From assembly GCF_009909185.1 (NCBI RefSeq), contig NZ_JAAAMV010000028.1:78525-142524 (forward strand): DNA of 64,000 bases. Reading direction: 5' to 3'. Position numbers and translations under genes: made by a program. Of the stretch, positions 27,060-35,170 are shown one piece after another. How positions within the stretch are numbered: the first letter of the stretch is position 1; each line of letters starts with the position of its first letter. The DNA comes from Paenibacillus glycinis. Lineage in GTDB: Bacteria > Bacillota > Bacilli > Paenibacillales > Paenibacillaceae. The notes beneath the pieces were generated by a model. The model was given only the letters and a program-made list of their open reading frames with translations. It had not been told where the DNA came from and ran no database searches.

Positions 27060-27432
27060 GGTTGCGCGGGGAGGTCATGTGAATAGGGCTACGATAAGCA
27101 CTATCGGAAGTGGCATAATCATGAAGACTCCGACTTCATTACATACATGCAGCGTAAATTTGTACAAGAAGGTCAATTACTAATCTCAAATAATGCATCG
27201 GTTGTTGAGATTGGATTTGCGAACGGAATGGCATTGTATAGATTGCAGCAGATTGGCTGTCGCAATCTACTCTGTTTTGAATGATGGTGAGCTTGTTGGT
27301 CCGTAGGATCACTTTCGTGCTTGTGATGCCTCCAACACTGGGATACTAACAGTCAGTCATCATGGTACAAAAAATGAAATTATAAGAGCGGCTCTTAAAC
27401 CAGGAAGTGCTCTTATCATACAAGGAGGACTA
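27060..27432 (+). pseudogene. decayed SAM methyltransferase-like remnant
   Basis: No intact gene fits here. One plus frame reads ...HNHEDSDFITYMQRKFVQEG followed by NNASVVEIGFANGMALYRL and ends at a TGA near 27282; VVEIGFANG is a class I methyltransferase motif I. After it a second stretch, with an internal TAG, gives GILTVSHHGTKNEIIRAAL and KPGSALIIQGG and runs in frame into the next gene. I read this as a methyltransferase gene shortened by deletion and stops. The identity rests on one motif. Confidence 0.5.
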
Positions 27433-27435
27433 ATA

Positions 27436-28482
27436 ATGAAAAGAGTTGCACTACTAACTGAATGTTTAATATATAGGGAAGATAGAACATTTGAAGAACA
27501 GTTTGCAGCAGTTGGTGGAAACACCGGTAATAACGCATACCTTACAGCTCTAAAGGATATTTTTGGTGCGGATCATCTGAATTATCAAAATCTAGATAAA
27601 AGTTTATCAGAAGATAAATATGATGTTTATATTGTCGGAAATCTGTCATGGATTATTGAAAACAAAGAGGTTCCGTCATTTTATTATGATGCATTCAAGA
27701 AAATAACGAAGAATGGCAAGCGGTTTGTACCTATTAGCGTAGGTACTCAAGTGCATACGTACAAATCGGATTTCCGGTATCATCCCAGTACACTTAAATT
27801 CCTTAAGAAGATCTCTGAACAAGCCTGCATTGCATGCCGCGGTGATTACACTGCCGAATTGCTGAGTAAGAATGGCGTTAAAAATGTTGAGGCAGTTGGA
27901 TGTCCTTCTATGTTTCATTCTAGAGATCCAGAATTCAATTTCACTAAAAGAAGAACGCTCAGGGACGGAGCAAGAGTTGCTACTGGAATTACACCTTGGC
28001 CGAATCCTACTATGCCCGTCTCATTTGTAAAGAGTTTCTTCGAATATTCAATTCAAAATCAAATTGATTTCATTGAACAGGCGGAAACAATATGGATTGA
28101 TCAGTTATTCGGCTCACAACCAGAGTTTCACGGTCAATTGATTAACTATTTGAACAGGTACTCTAAACTGTTTTTTGACATTGAGCAGTGGCGATTATAT
28201 AGCAGGGGGTTGGATTTTTCTTTTAGTGCAAGATTCCATGGAAATGTCATTCCGCTGATGGAAGGTGTACCGACTCTGTTTGTCTCAATTGATGCAAGAA
28301 TGAATGAAATGTGTGAATATTTTAAGTTCCCAACATTACAAGTTAATGAATTTGATTTTAATTGGTCGTTGAGTGAACTTTATGATATGGCTGACTATAC
28401 TGCATTTAATAAGACTTACAGAGAAGCATATCGGAAGTTTGAGAATTTGGCTAATATAAACGAGCTAAAGATCGTTCTATGA
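27436..28482 (+). CDS. polysaccharide pyruvyl transferase family protein
   Basis: Cytoplasmic protein of 348 residues. The pattern AVGGNTGNNAYLTAL near the N-terminus, ACRGDYTAELL, VGCPSMF and the C-terminal FSARFHGNVIPLMEGVPTLF are those of the PF04230 family, which transfers pyruvate from phosphoenolpyruvate to sugars (CsaB and relatives). CsaB pyruvylates the secondary cell-wall polymer that SLH domains bind; whether this copy does so or modifies the exported glycan cannot be told. AAGGAGG precedes the ATG by 8 nt. It is AT-rich like the island core and the last gene before the rml remains. Confidence 0.82.
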   Translation: MKRVALLTECLIYREDRTFEEQFAAVGGNTGNNAYLTALKDIFGADHLNYQNLDKSLSEDKYDVYIVGNLSWIIENKEVPSFYYDAFKKITKNGKRFVPISVGTQVHTYKSDFRYHPSTLKFLKKISEQACIACRGDYTAELLSKNGVKNVEAVGCPSMFHSRDPEFNFTKRRTLRDGARVATGITPWPNPTMPVSFVKSFFEYSIQNQIDFIEQAETIWIDQLFGSQPEFHGQLINYLNRYSKLFFDIEQWRLYSRGLDFSFSARFHGNVIPLMEGVPTLFVSIDARMNEMCEYFKFPTLQVNEFDFNWSLSELYDMADYTAFNKTYREAYRKFENLANINELKIVL

Positions 28483-28501
28483 TGTGGTGGAACGGTGCTG
28501 A

Positions 28502-28711
28502 TTGACCGTCAAGAAGACGGCTGACATTACCGATATGCTCATTGTCACGGACAAGGACCAAGTGATTCGCCCGAACACGACCGGGATCAACAGGAACGAT
28601 CCGTTCCTTAATATTGCTTGGCCGGTCGTCGCAGCCGGTCTTGTGGAGAAAGGCAGGTATCACCTGAATGTCCATGATTCGGATTACGATTTCGTCTACG
28701 GGGGGCAATGA
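28502..28711 (+). pseudogene. remnant of a second rmlC (C-terminal part)
   Basis: A 69-codon frame from a TTG. Its end, GINRNDPFLNIAWPVVAAGL then HLNVHDSDYDFVYGG, lines up with the C-terminus of RmlC (compare GIAWNDPALAIAWP in the intact copy at 13040). The cupin core with the catalytic histidine is missing. The GC content returns to the high level of the flank here. It overlaps the following rmlB remnant by ATGA, the normal rml operon order. Confidence 0.7.
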
Positions 28712-28887
28712 ACGTGTTGGTGACCGGAGAAGCGGGCTTCATCGCCAGCGATTTTATTTACTACTACCGCACCATTCATCCGAATTCGCGCATCATCGAC
28801 ATCGATGCTTTTACCTGCACGGGGAATACGACGAAAGACTGGTGGGCGTCTATTCGCAGCGGCGCCTACCAAGGTGAGCTTATATGA
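28708..28887 (+). pseudogene. rmlB remnant with large internal deletion
   Basis: A 59-residue frame. The first 42 residues match the N-terminus of RmlB but two glycines of the NAD motif are changed (TGEAGFIASDF instead of GGAGFIGSNF). Directly after GNTT comes KDWWASIRSGAYQ, which resembles the extreme C-terminus of RmlB proteins (DWW...SGEYQ). So about 280 residues, including the YxxxK pair, are gone. It cannot be active. It sits between the rmlC remnant and the intact second rmlD. Confidence 0.75.
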
Positions 28888-28902
28888 GCGGGGGATCGTC
28901 AG

Positions 28903-29751
28903 ATGAACATACTCGTCACCGGAGCCAATGGCCAGTTGGGCCGGGAAGTCGCCCTTTTAGCGGCCGGACCGAACGTGAAGATCAGGGGATTCGGACGCGA
29001 TGAACTGGATATTTCGAATCCGGCGCAGTGCGAAGCGGTGATGATCGAATGCATGCCGGAGGCTATCATTCATTGCGCAGCGTATACCGCGGTGGATCAG
29101 GCTGAATCCGAACCGGACGAGGCTTTTCGCATTAATGCGGATGGCGCGCGCAACGTGGCGATGGCGGCAAAGGCGATCGGGGCTAAGCTCTGCTACGTAA
29201 GCACGGATTACGTGTTCGACGGCAAGGCGACTGCGCCGTACGAGGAGCAAGCGCCGACCAATCCGCAAACTGTTTACGGCAGGTCTAAGCTGGCGGGAGA
29301 ACGGGAAATTCAATCGGCGGTCGACGAACATTTCATTGTGCGCACGTCGTGGGTGTTTGGCAAATACGGCCGCAATTTTGTTAAAACGATCCTCAAGCTC
29401 GCCGGCCAGCAAGAACGGCTGCAGGTCGTAAACGATCAGATCGGTTCTCCAACCTACACGCTCGATCTTGCGCAATTTCTGGTTGAGCTGGTGCAGACCG
29501 AGCAATACGGCATTTATCATGCTTCGAACAGCGGAGCTTGCTCTTGGTACGATTTTGCGCAAGCGATTCTGGAGGAAAGCGGAATAACCGAAGTTCGGCT
29601 CGAGCCCTGCACGACGGCTTCGTTCCCTCGCCCCGCGGCGAGACCGGCGTATTCCGTCCTGAGCCATTCGGCGCTTCGGGTGCGCGGGTTTAAAGAGTTA
29701 AGGCCTTGGCGCGAAGCGCTGCACCATTATTTAAAGGATGAAGATGCGTGA
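28903..29751 (+). CDS. rmlD: dTDP-4-dehydrorhamnose reductase, copy 2
   Basis: SDR enzyme of 282 residues, complete: TGANGQLG, HCAAYTAVDQAESEP, STDYVF, the YGRSK catalytic motif and CSWYDFAQAILEESG. It is a full-length paralogue of the copy at 14630-15490. With rmlC and rmlB of this copy decayed, it can act only with the products of the left-hand rml genes. The ATG has GGGGGAT upstream. Its stop overlaps the GTG of the next gene by 4 nt. Confidence 0.94.
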   Translation: MNILVTGANGQLGREVALLAAGPNVKIRGFGRDELDISNPAQCEAVMIECMPEAIIHCAAYTAVDQAESEPDEAFRINADGARNVAMAAKAIGAKLCYVSTDYVFDGKATAPYEEQAPTNPQTVYGRSKLAGEREIQSAVDEHFIVRTSWVFGKYGRNFVKTILKLAGQQERLQVVNDQIGSPTYTLDLAQFLVELVQTEQYGIYHASNSGACSWYDFAQAILEESGITEVRLEPCTTASFPRPAARPAYSVLSHSALRVRGFKELRPWREALHHYLKDEDA

Positions 29752-30692
29752 AAACAGCCCCTACAGCCAGCGTATGCATTGTGACTTATAACAGCGGACC
29801 GGATATCGGCAACTGCCTGGAGGCTGTATTAGCGCTCTCGCATTCGCTTGAGCGAATCGTTGTCGTTGATAATGCTTCAACCGACAATAGCAGGGAAGTC
29901 GTGCGCCGTTTCGGGGATAAGGTAGTGTTGGTCGAAAACCCAGTGAATGTTGGCTTTGCGCAAGGACAAAACCAAGCGATCGCGCATACGTCCTCCGATT
30001 ACGTGCTGACGTTGAATCCCGACGTTACGCTAGATTCGGAGTATCTGGGGACGCTGATTGCCGTCATGGAGGAGGACCGCCGCGTGGGAAGCGCGACCGG
30101 GCAGCTGGTGCTAGGCAGCGAACCGACCGTTATCGACAGTACGGGCATTGAAATGGGACGAACGAGACGTGTCTGGGATCGCGGGGGCGGCGATCCCGTG
30201 TCGCAATGGGAGGAGTCCGGCGAACTATTCGGCGTTTCGGCGGCGGCGGCGGTCTATGCGCGGCGAATGATCGAAGATATCAAGCTGGAAGGGCAATTCT
30301 TCGACGAAACGTATTTTGCGTATAAGGAAGACGTGGATGTCGCCTGGAGGTCGAAGCTGCTCGGATGGAAGGCGTATTACGCCGCCGAAGCCAAAGCGAC
30401 GCACGGTCGGGGATGGAAATACGAGGGCCGCAAAAGCCGAAAAAGGATGTCGTTGTTAATCCGCAGGCATTCCTACCAGAACCGCATTTATACAATTGTG
30501 AAGAATGAGCCCGCAGACTGGGCGCTGTTCCTGACGATTCCGAGATTGATAGGATTCGAATTGCTGCAAATTGGCTATATGCTCGTTTTCGAGCCGGGGT
30601 TGTTGAAGTGTTGGTATAACATCATGAAAGAATTGCCCCGTTTATTAAAGAAACGGAGATCGATCCAAAAGATGCGGAATTCCAGAATTTGA
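29748..30692 (+). CDS. GT2 glycosyltransferase, probable rhamnosyltransferase
   Basis: 314 residues, GT-A fold. The N-terminal CIVTYNSG and VVDNASTDNS, NVGFAQGQNQ and the LNPDV variant of the DXD motif are those of WbbL/RfbF-like rhamnosyltransferases; DETYFAYKEDVDVAWR carries the catalytic acid region. A hydrophobic stretch near 255-280 may touch the membrane. The GTG overlaps the rmlD stop (GTGA), so it is translated with the enzyme that makes its likely donor dTDP-rhamnose. Confidence 0.87.
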   Translation: MKTAPTASVCIVTYNSGPDIGNCLEAVLALSHSLERIVVVDNASTDNSREVVRRFGDKVVLVENPVNVGFAQGQNQAIAHTSSDYVLTLNPDVTLDSEYLGTLIAVMEEDRRVGSATGQLVLGSEPTVIDSTGIEMGRTRRVWDRGGGDPVSQWEESGELFGVSAAAAVYARRMIEDIKLEGQFFDETYFAYKEDVDVAWRSKLLGWKAYYAAEAKATHGRGWKYEGRKSRKRMSLLIRRHSYQNRIYTIVKNEPADWALFLTIPRLIGFELLQIGYMLVFEPGLLKCWYNIMKELPRLLKKRRSIQKMRNSRI

Positions 30693-30716
30693 ATGATGCT
30701 ATCATTCTATTTCAGT

Positions 30717-30745
30717 TTGGCCGAACTTCCATTTTTTGATATAAT
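30717..30745 (+). promoter_or_regulatory. promoter of the priming transferase gene
   Basis: TTGGCC, 17 nt, then TGATATAAT, a perfect -10 with TG extension, 41 nt before the ATG at 30786. Confidence 0.65.
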
Positions 30746-30785
30746 ATACTTATGTTCGCCATAATGCGAGAAGGAGGAAGGGCCT

Positions 30786-32192
30786 ATGATCCGACAAAAC
30801 CAACGTTTCTTAACTCAAATCTATGTAATGGCGGATTTGCTCTGCGCGCTCCTGACTTTTCTGACCGCATTCTGGCTCAAGTTCAAGAGCGGCTATTTGC
30901 CTCATCAGCCTACGCTTCCGTTCAAGACCTATCTGATGTGGGCGACGGTGTACTCCCTGGCTGCGGTCCTGATCGGCTTCTACGCCCGCTTCTATGCGCC
31001 GCGAAGGCGAAAAAGCTTGTCTTATGAGGCGATGAAGATTATCCAGGTTCAGGGGTTAAGCTTTCTCGGGCTGCTGAGCTTGTTCTATATCGTGAAGGAA
31101 GTACATATCTCTCGCGAATTTTTGGCGCTGTTTTTGACCGAAAATATCATATGTCTATGCATTTACCGGTTCTCGGTTAAATTGATTCTTTCTCGCGCTA
31201 GGCGAAGAGGTTACAACAGGCGGTACATCCTCATCTTGGGGGCGGGTTCGGTAGGGCGCAGCTTTCATGACAGCATTGGGCAGAATCCCGGGATGGGCTA
31301 TAGCGTCATTGGCTATTTGGACGATTTTATTACGGAGCATGATCACGAGCATCGAACGCAGAAGCCGATTCTCGGCAAGATCGAGGACCTGGATGCCGTT
31401 TTGACACGGCATACCGTAGACGAAGTCATCATCGCGCTGCCATTGAAAGCTTATAAAAAATACGCGTACATCATCGATAAGTGCGAACGGTTCGGCGTTA
31501 AGACGCTGATCATCCCGGATTTCTTCGACGTGCTTCCCGCTCGTCCGTTCTTCGATAATTTCGCCGGCATCCCCCTCATTAATGTGAGGGATGTTCCGCT
31601 GGATGAGCTTAGCAACCAGATTTTGAAACGGATGTTCGATATCGTGTTCTCCTTGCTCACGATCGCGTTGACTTCCCCGGTCATGCTCGTTGCTTACCTA
31701 GGCATCAAGCTAACGTCGCCCGGGCCGGTTATTTTCAAGCAAGAGCGGGTCGGACTGGACCGCCGGACGTTCCGGATGTACAAGTTTCGTTCCATGCATA
31801 TGTACGATCAATCGGTCGCCGATATGCAATGGACGGTGGAGAACGATCCCCGCAGGACGAGATTTGGCGCGTTTCTTCGAAAAACCAGCATCGACGAATT
31901 GCCGCAATTCTTCAATGTGCTGGCCGGTCATATGAGCGTGGTCGGTCCGCGGCCGGAGCGCCCTTATTTCGTGGAGCAGTTCAAAGAAGAAATTCCCAAA
32001 TACATGGTGAAGCATCATATCCGGCCGGGAATTACGGGTTGGGCGCAGACGAATGGCCTTCGCGGCGATACGTCGATCAAGGATCGTATCGTGCACGACC
32101 TCTTCTATATTGAAAATTGGACCTTCTTCTTCGACATTAGAATTATCGTGCGGACGGTAACGAAAGGCTTGTTGAATAAAAATGCCTACTAA
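30786..32192 (+). CDS. undecaprenyl-phosphate sugar-1-phosphate transferase (WbaP/WsaP-like)
   Basis: Membrane enzyme of 468 residues that should start glycan synthesis by moving a sugar-1-phosphate to undecaprenyl phosphate. Four membrane segments lie in the first 130 residues, a Rossmann-like CoA_binding_3 domain with LILGAGSVGRS in the middle, another membrane segment near 280-300, then the bacterial sugar transferase domain: KQERVGLDRRTFRMYKFRSM, DELPQFFNVLAG, VGPRPERPYF and RPGITGWAQ. AAGGAGG precedes the ATG. In G. stearothermophilus WsaP does this step for the S-layer glycan; the same task here is inferred. Confidence 0.92.
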   Translation: MIRQNQRFLTQIYVMADLLCALLTFLTAFWLKFKSGYLPHQPTLPFKTYLMWATVYSLAAVLIGFYARFYAPRRRKSLSYEAMKIIQVQGLSFLGLLSLFYIVKEVHISREFLALFLTENIICLCIYRFSVKLILSRARRRGYNRRYILILGAGSVGRSFHDSIGQNPGMGYSVIGYLDDFITEHDHEHRTQKPILGKIEDLDAVLTRHTVDEVIIALPLKAYKKYAYIIDKCERFGVKTLIIPDFFDVLPARPFFDNFAGIPLINVRDVPLDELSNQILKRMFDIVFSLLTIALTSPVMLVAYLGIKLTSPGPVIFKQERVGLDRRTFRMYKFRSMHMYDQSVADMQWTVENDPRRTRFGAFLRKTSIDELPQFFNVLAGHMSVVGPRPERPYFVEQFKEEIPKYMVKHHIRPGITGWAQTNGLRGDTSIKDRIVHDLFYIENWTFFFDIRIIVRTVTKGLLNKNAY

Positions 32193-33129
32193 CCCGAACC
32201 ATCGCGTGTCTGTTATTATTCCGACTTACAATGCTGGCCCGGAGTTCGAAGTGCTGCTTAGAAGGCTTCAGAGCCAATCTTGGCCTCCTGAAGAAATTAT
32301 CGTGATTGACTCCGCTTCGACGGACCGGACGGCCGAGACAGCCCTCCAAGAAGGCGCTCGAGTGATACGCATAGCCAAGGCGGAATTCGACCATGGGGGT
32401 ACCCGGAATTACGCGGCGCAGCAGGCAATGGGCGACACGTTGGTTTTCATGACCCAGGACGCTTGTCCTGCGGATGCTTATTTGCTCGAACGCCTGTTGG
32501 ATGCCTTATATGCCGATGAGGATACCGCTTGCGCGTACGGGCGGCAATTGGCCAGAGAAGATGCAGACGTACTTGAAAAAATGTCGAGGGAGAGCAATTA
32601 TCCCCCGGTTTCCATGCGAAAGAGCGAAGCGGATCTTCCGGAGCTCGGCATCAAGACCTTTTTCTGTTCGAACGTTTGCGCGGCATACCGGAAAGCGATT
32701 TTTTTCGAGCGCGGACAATTCGACGCTCCCGTTCTGTTCAACGAAGATTTGTTTTTCGCGGCGCGATGCATCCTGAACGGCTACACCGTGAACTATGCAG
32801 CGGAAGCGCGCGTCATTCATTCGCACAATTATTCGGTCGTGCAGCAATTCAGGCGGTACTTCGATAATGGCGTATCCATGCGCGACAATGAATGGGTATA
32901 TCCTTATTCGGCCGTGGGCAAAGCCGGGTCGCGCTTGGTTTGGCATCAACTGCGTTATTTGGTCCGCAATCGGCATTGGCTGTGGGTGCCTAAACTTGCG
33001 GCAGACGCAGGCGCCAAATTCCTTGGGTTTCAATTGGGCAAACGCTACCGGAAGCTTCCGGAGAGGCTTTGCGTGCGGTTCAGCATGCATCGCGGAATTT
33101 GGGCCAAACTGAGTTCCGAGCGACGATGA
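32182..33129 (+). CDS. GT2 glycosyltransferase (RfbF-like)
   Basis: 315 residues, GT-A fold: VSVIIPTYNAG, VIDSASTDRT, FDHGGTRNYAA and FMTQDACP as DXD equivalent. FDHGGTRN and TQDA are common in rhamnosyltransferases of the RfbF/RgpF kind. The ATG overlaps the priming transferase by 11 nt, so both are one transcript. It ends just before a terminator that closes the glycan locus. Confidence 0.87.
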   Translation: MPTNPNHRVSVIIPTYNAGPEFEVLLRRLQSQSWPPEEIIVIDSASTDRTAETALQEGARVIRIAKAEFDHGGTRNYAAQQAMGDTLVFMTQDACPADAYLLERLLDALYADEDTACAYGRQLAREDADVLEKMSRESNYPPVSMRKSEADLPELGIKTFFCSNVCAAYRKAIFFERGQFDAPVLFNEDLFFAARCILNGYTVNYAAEARVIHSHNYSVVQQFRRYFDNGVSMRDNEWVYPYSAVGKAGSRLVWHQLRYLVRNRHWLWVPKLAADAGAKFLGFQLGKRYRKLPERLCVRFSMHRGIWAKLSSERR

Positions 33130-33157
33130 CGTCTGAAGGCTTGAAGAGATCGAGATG

Positions 33158-33193
33158 AACAACCTCGGAAGCAACAACCGAGGTTGTTTTTTT
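33158..33193 (+). terminator. terminator at the end of the glycan locus
   Basis: AACAACCTCGG (33158-33168) pairs with CCGAGGTTGTT (33178-33188) and leads into seven T. Confidence 0.9.
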
Positions 33194-33221
33194 GTCAGGA
33201 GGTGTCGAAAAAGGGTATAAT
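33192..33221 (+). promoter_or_regulatory. promoter overlapping the terminator T-run
   Basis: TTGTCA (5 of 6) at 33192-33197 and TATAAT (6 of 6) at 33216-33221 with 18 nt between. The -35 uses the end of the preceding terminator. Confidence 0.7.
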
Positions 33222-33266
33222 GGATAAAAAATGTCGGAATCGCTGGCGTAAGTTTAGGAGGCTGTT

Positions 33267-33749
33267 ATGAAAAAATGGATCATGGTTCTGATATTGGCAG
33301 CCGGAATCGGGTTTGCGGGCTATAAGTACGTCTATCATGCGGTCGGCAATAAGATCATGGAACAGGTAGCGGACGAGGTGCTGAACGCCAAGGAGACAAC
33401 CGAGATGTTGGCTGATCCTGAAGTCAAGCAAATGATACAGAGCAGCTTAGACGCTGAGGACGTGAAACATCTTCTAGGCGAACAAGCAGTTGCCGAAGAT
33501 CGAGCCGGCACGGACAAGCAAGGACATTCGAGTCCCAAGAAGATGGCGGTTAAAAACAAAAATGAAGCGATAAAGCTTGTAATGGACAAATTTTCGATCG
33601 GCGAGTTGAAAGACATGGCCGCGAAAGTAAAGGGCGGAATGACTGGACAGGAGAAAGCGGAATTGAAGCAACGGGTGTCGGAGCGGTTCAGTGAGGACGA
33701 ATTGGATTCGCTTAAAATCATAGCGCTTATGGAAGCCGAGAAACACTGA
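33267..33749 (+). CDS. small membrane-anchored hypothetical protein
   Basis: 160 residues, not recognised. An N-terminal hydrophobic segment (about 4-22, IMVLILAAGIGFAGYKYVY) should act as anchor or uncleaved signal; the rest is charged and helical with many Lys and Glu. AGGAGG lies 6 nt before the ATG, and a strong promoter stands just upstream, so it is very likely a real gene. It stands alone between the glycan locus and the acetyltransferase gene. Confidence 0.75.
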   Translation: MKKWIMVLILAAGIGFAGYKYVYHAVGNKIMEQVADEVLNAKETTEMLADPEVKQMIQSSLDAEDVKHLLGEQAVAEDRAGTDKQGHSSPKKMAVKNKNEAIKLVMDKFSIGELKDMAAKVKGGMTGQEKAELKQRVSERFSEDELDSLKIIALMEAEKH

Positions 33750-33832
33750 GGAGTAAGACCATCGAATTATGCGGCTTGCGAAATCTTGCGATCAAGGTAG
33801 AGCAAGGCGCCATTCTTTTGTCCGAATAAATT

Positions 33833-33860
33833 TGAAAACGCTTGCAATAAAGCGCTTTCA
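33833..33860. promoter_or_regulatory. two adjacent cre-like sites
   Basis: TGAAAACGCTTGCA (33833-33846) matches the CcpA consensus at 13 of 14 positions and ATAAAGCGCTTTCA (33847-33860) at 12 of 14, back to back. They lie in the 257-nt gap before the GNAT gene, about 150 nt from its start. Otherwise the gap is AT-rich and without a gene. Confidence 0.4.
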
Positions 33861-34006
33861 ACAGAAAACGACCGATTTAATAAATTTTTTAAGGATTTTT
33901 AAAGGTTTTAGAAGGAATTCGAATGATTTTGTCGTATTATTAAATTTACCTAAAAAATTCGTTAGATCTTGCATTCCATACTGGACTTGAAGAGGAGCTT
34001 AAAGTT

Positions 34007-34429
34007 ATGGACGTTCGATCCTTCCAATTAGCCGATTATCAACCTGTTACCGAGCTGCTGGAAACCGTCTTGTCGGAAGAGTGCTATGAGCAGACCATGG
34101 AAGCTTTTGCCCGCCAACTCTCCTGGGACAGCGAATTGGTATTGGTTGCGGCGGTCGACGACGAGATCGCGGGCATTATGATCGGGACGATCGATAATGG
34201 GCGCGGTTATTACTATCGTATTGCCGTGCATCCGAAATACCAGCGTCAAGGCATCGGGAAACAATTGATCGCCTCGCTTCGCCAGCGTTTCACGCAGCGC
34301 AATGTCACGAAAATCATGGTTACGGCCGATGAACACAACGAACCGATCCTTTCGCTTTACGAATCGCTTGGCTACGTCGCGGCGGATTTTTTCCGTTCGT
34401 TCCAGAAGCTGAGCATTGTCGCAGGGTAA
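34007..34429 (+). CDS. GNAT family N-acetyltransferase
   Basis: 140 residues. It has the acetyl-CoA binding motif A, RIAVHPKYQRQGIGKQLIAS, and the following ADEHNEPILSLYESLGY typical of GNAT enzymes. GAGGAG lies upstream of the ATG. It is a single-gene unit closed by a terminator. The substrate is unknown. Confidence 0.88.
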   Translation: MDVRSFQLADYQPVTELLETVLSEECYEQTMEAFARQLSWDSELVLVAAVDDEIAGIMIGTIDNGRGYYYRIAVHPKYQRQGIGKQLIASLRQRFTQRNVTKIMVTADEHNEPILSLYESLGYVAADFFRSFQKLSIVAG

Positions 34430-34473
34430 CCTTCCCGGCCCCGTCTTCTTATATAATGCTTTTCGCGTTGGAC

Positions 34474-34520
34474 AAGCATATCTGCCGTCATTGCTTTTGG
34501 CGAACAGATATGCTTTTCTT
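34474..34520 (+). terminator. terminator of the acetyltransferase gene
   Basis: AAGCATATCTG (34474-34484) pairs with CAGATATGCTT (34505-34515), followed by TTCTT. Confidence 0.7.
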
Positions 34521-34611
34521 ATACGTATAGGAAAGATTACGCTTCATATATGGAATAATAAAGACAATCGCGTTTCTTCACGAAATTCTGTCTGCGTAGG
34601 AGTAATTGCAT

Positions 34612-35163
34612 ATGACAACCTATCGGCCCTGTGTCATTAAGAGCTTCAAGAATAACGGCCACCTGCACCGGGTTTGGTTGGAGAATTGGCTCGTGCCCGC
34701 GGAGCAGCTGGCGCCCGAGCATACTGCGGAATCGATGCTCGTGTTCATTAACCGTCAGACTCCGATCCAGGAAGCCGACGGCAAGCAGTGGATCAGCCGG
34801 GTTCCGGCGGTATCCTTTTTTATCCCGGGCCAATGGTTCAACGTCGTCGGCCTGCTCGAGGACCACGGCGTGCGGTATTACTGCAACGTGGCCTCGCCGA
34901 TGTTTTTCCAGAACGACGTGCTGACGTACATCGATTACGACCTGGACGTCATCGTTCCCCGCGGCGGCAAGGCGCAGGTCGTGGATCAGGAGGAGTACGA
35001 AATGCACAAAGTCGCCTATCATTATTCGGAAGAAGTCAACCGAAAAGTAATGGAGGGGCTCCAAGCGCTGCTGCACCGCGCGCAGAGCGGGCAAGCTCCG
35101 TTCAAGGACGAGCTCATCATGTCGTATTACGACGCATGGAGTAAACAGACGGGCGAGGTGTAG
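34612..35163 (+). CDS. DUF402 protein, probable nucleoside tri/diphosphate phosphatase
   Basis: 183 residues, size and sequence like B. subtilis YgaC (Ntdp). Family marks are the VSFFIPGQWFNVVGLLED stretch, YYCNVASP and the acidic TYIDYDLDVIV run that binds metal. The ATG at 34612 follows TAGGAG; an in-frame TTG at 34606 is too close to that site. Signal peptidase I follows 7 nt after the stop, so both are likely one transcript. Confidence 0.85.
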   Translation: MTTYRPCVIKSFKNNGHLHRVWLENWLVPAEQLAPEHTAESMLVFINRQTPIQEADGKQWISRVPAVSFFIPGQWFNVVGLLEDHGVRYYCNVASPMFFQNDVLTYIDYDLDVIVPRGGKAQVVDQEEYEMHKVAYHYSEEVNRKVMEGLQALLHRAQSGQAPFKDELIMSYYDAWSKQTGEV

Positions 35164-35170
35164 CTGATAC

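Noticed and set aside
33769..33990. 73-codon plus frame before the acetyltransferase gene
   Set aside because: No ribosome site, basic random-looking translation, and it runs over the cre-like sites.
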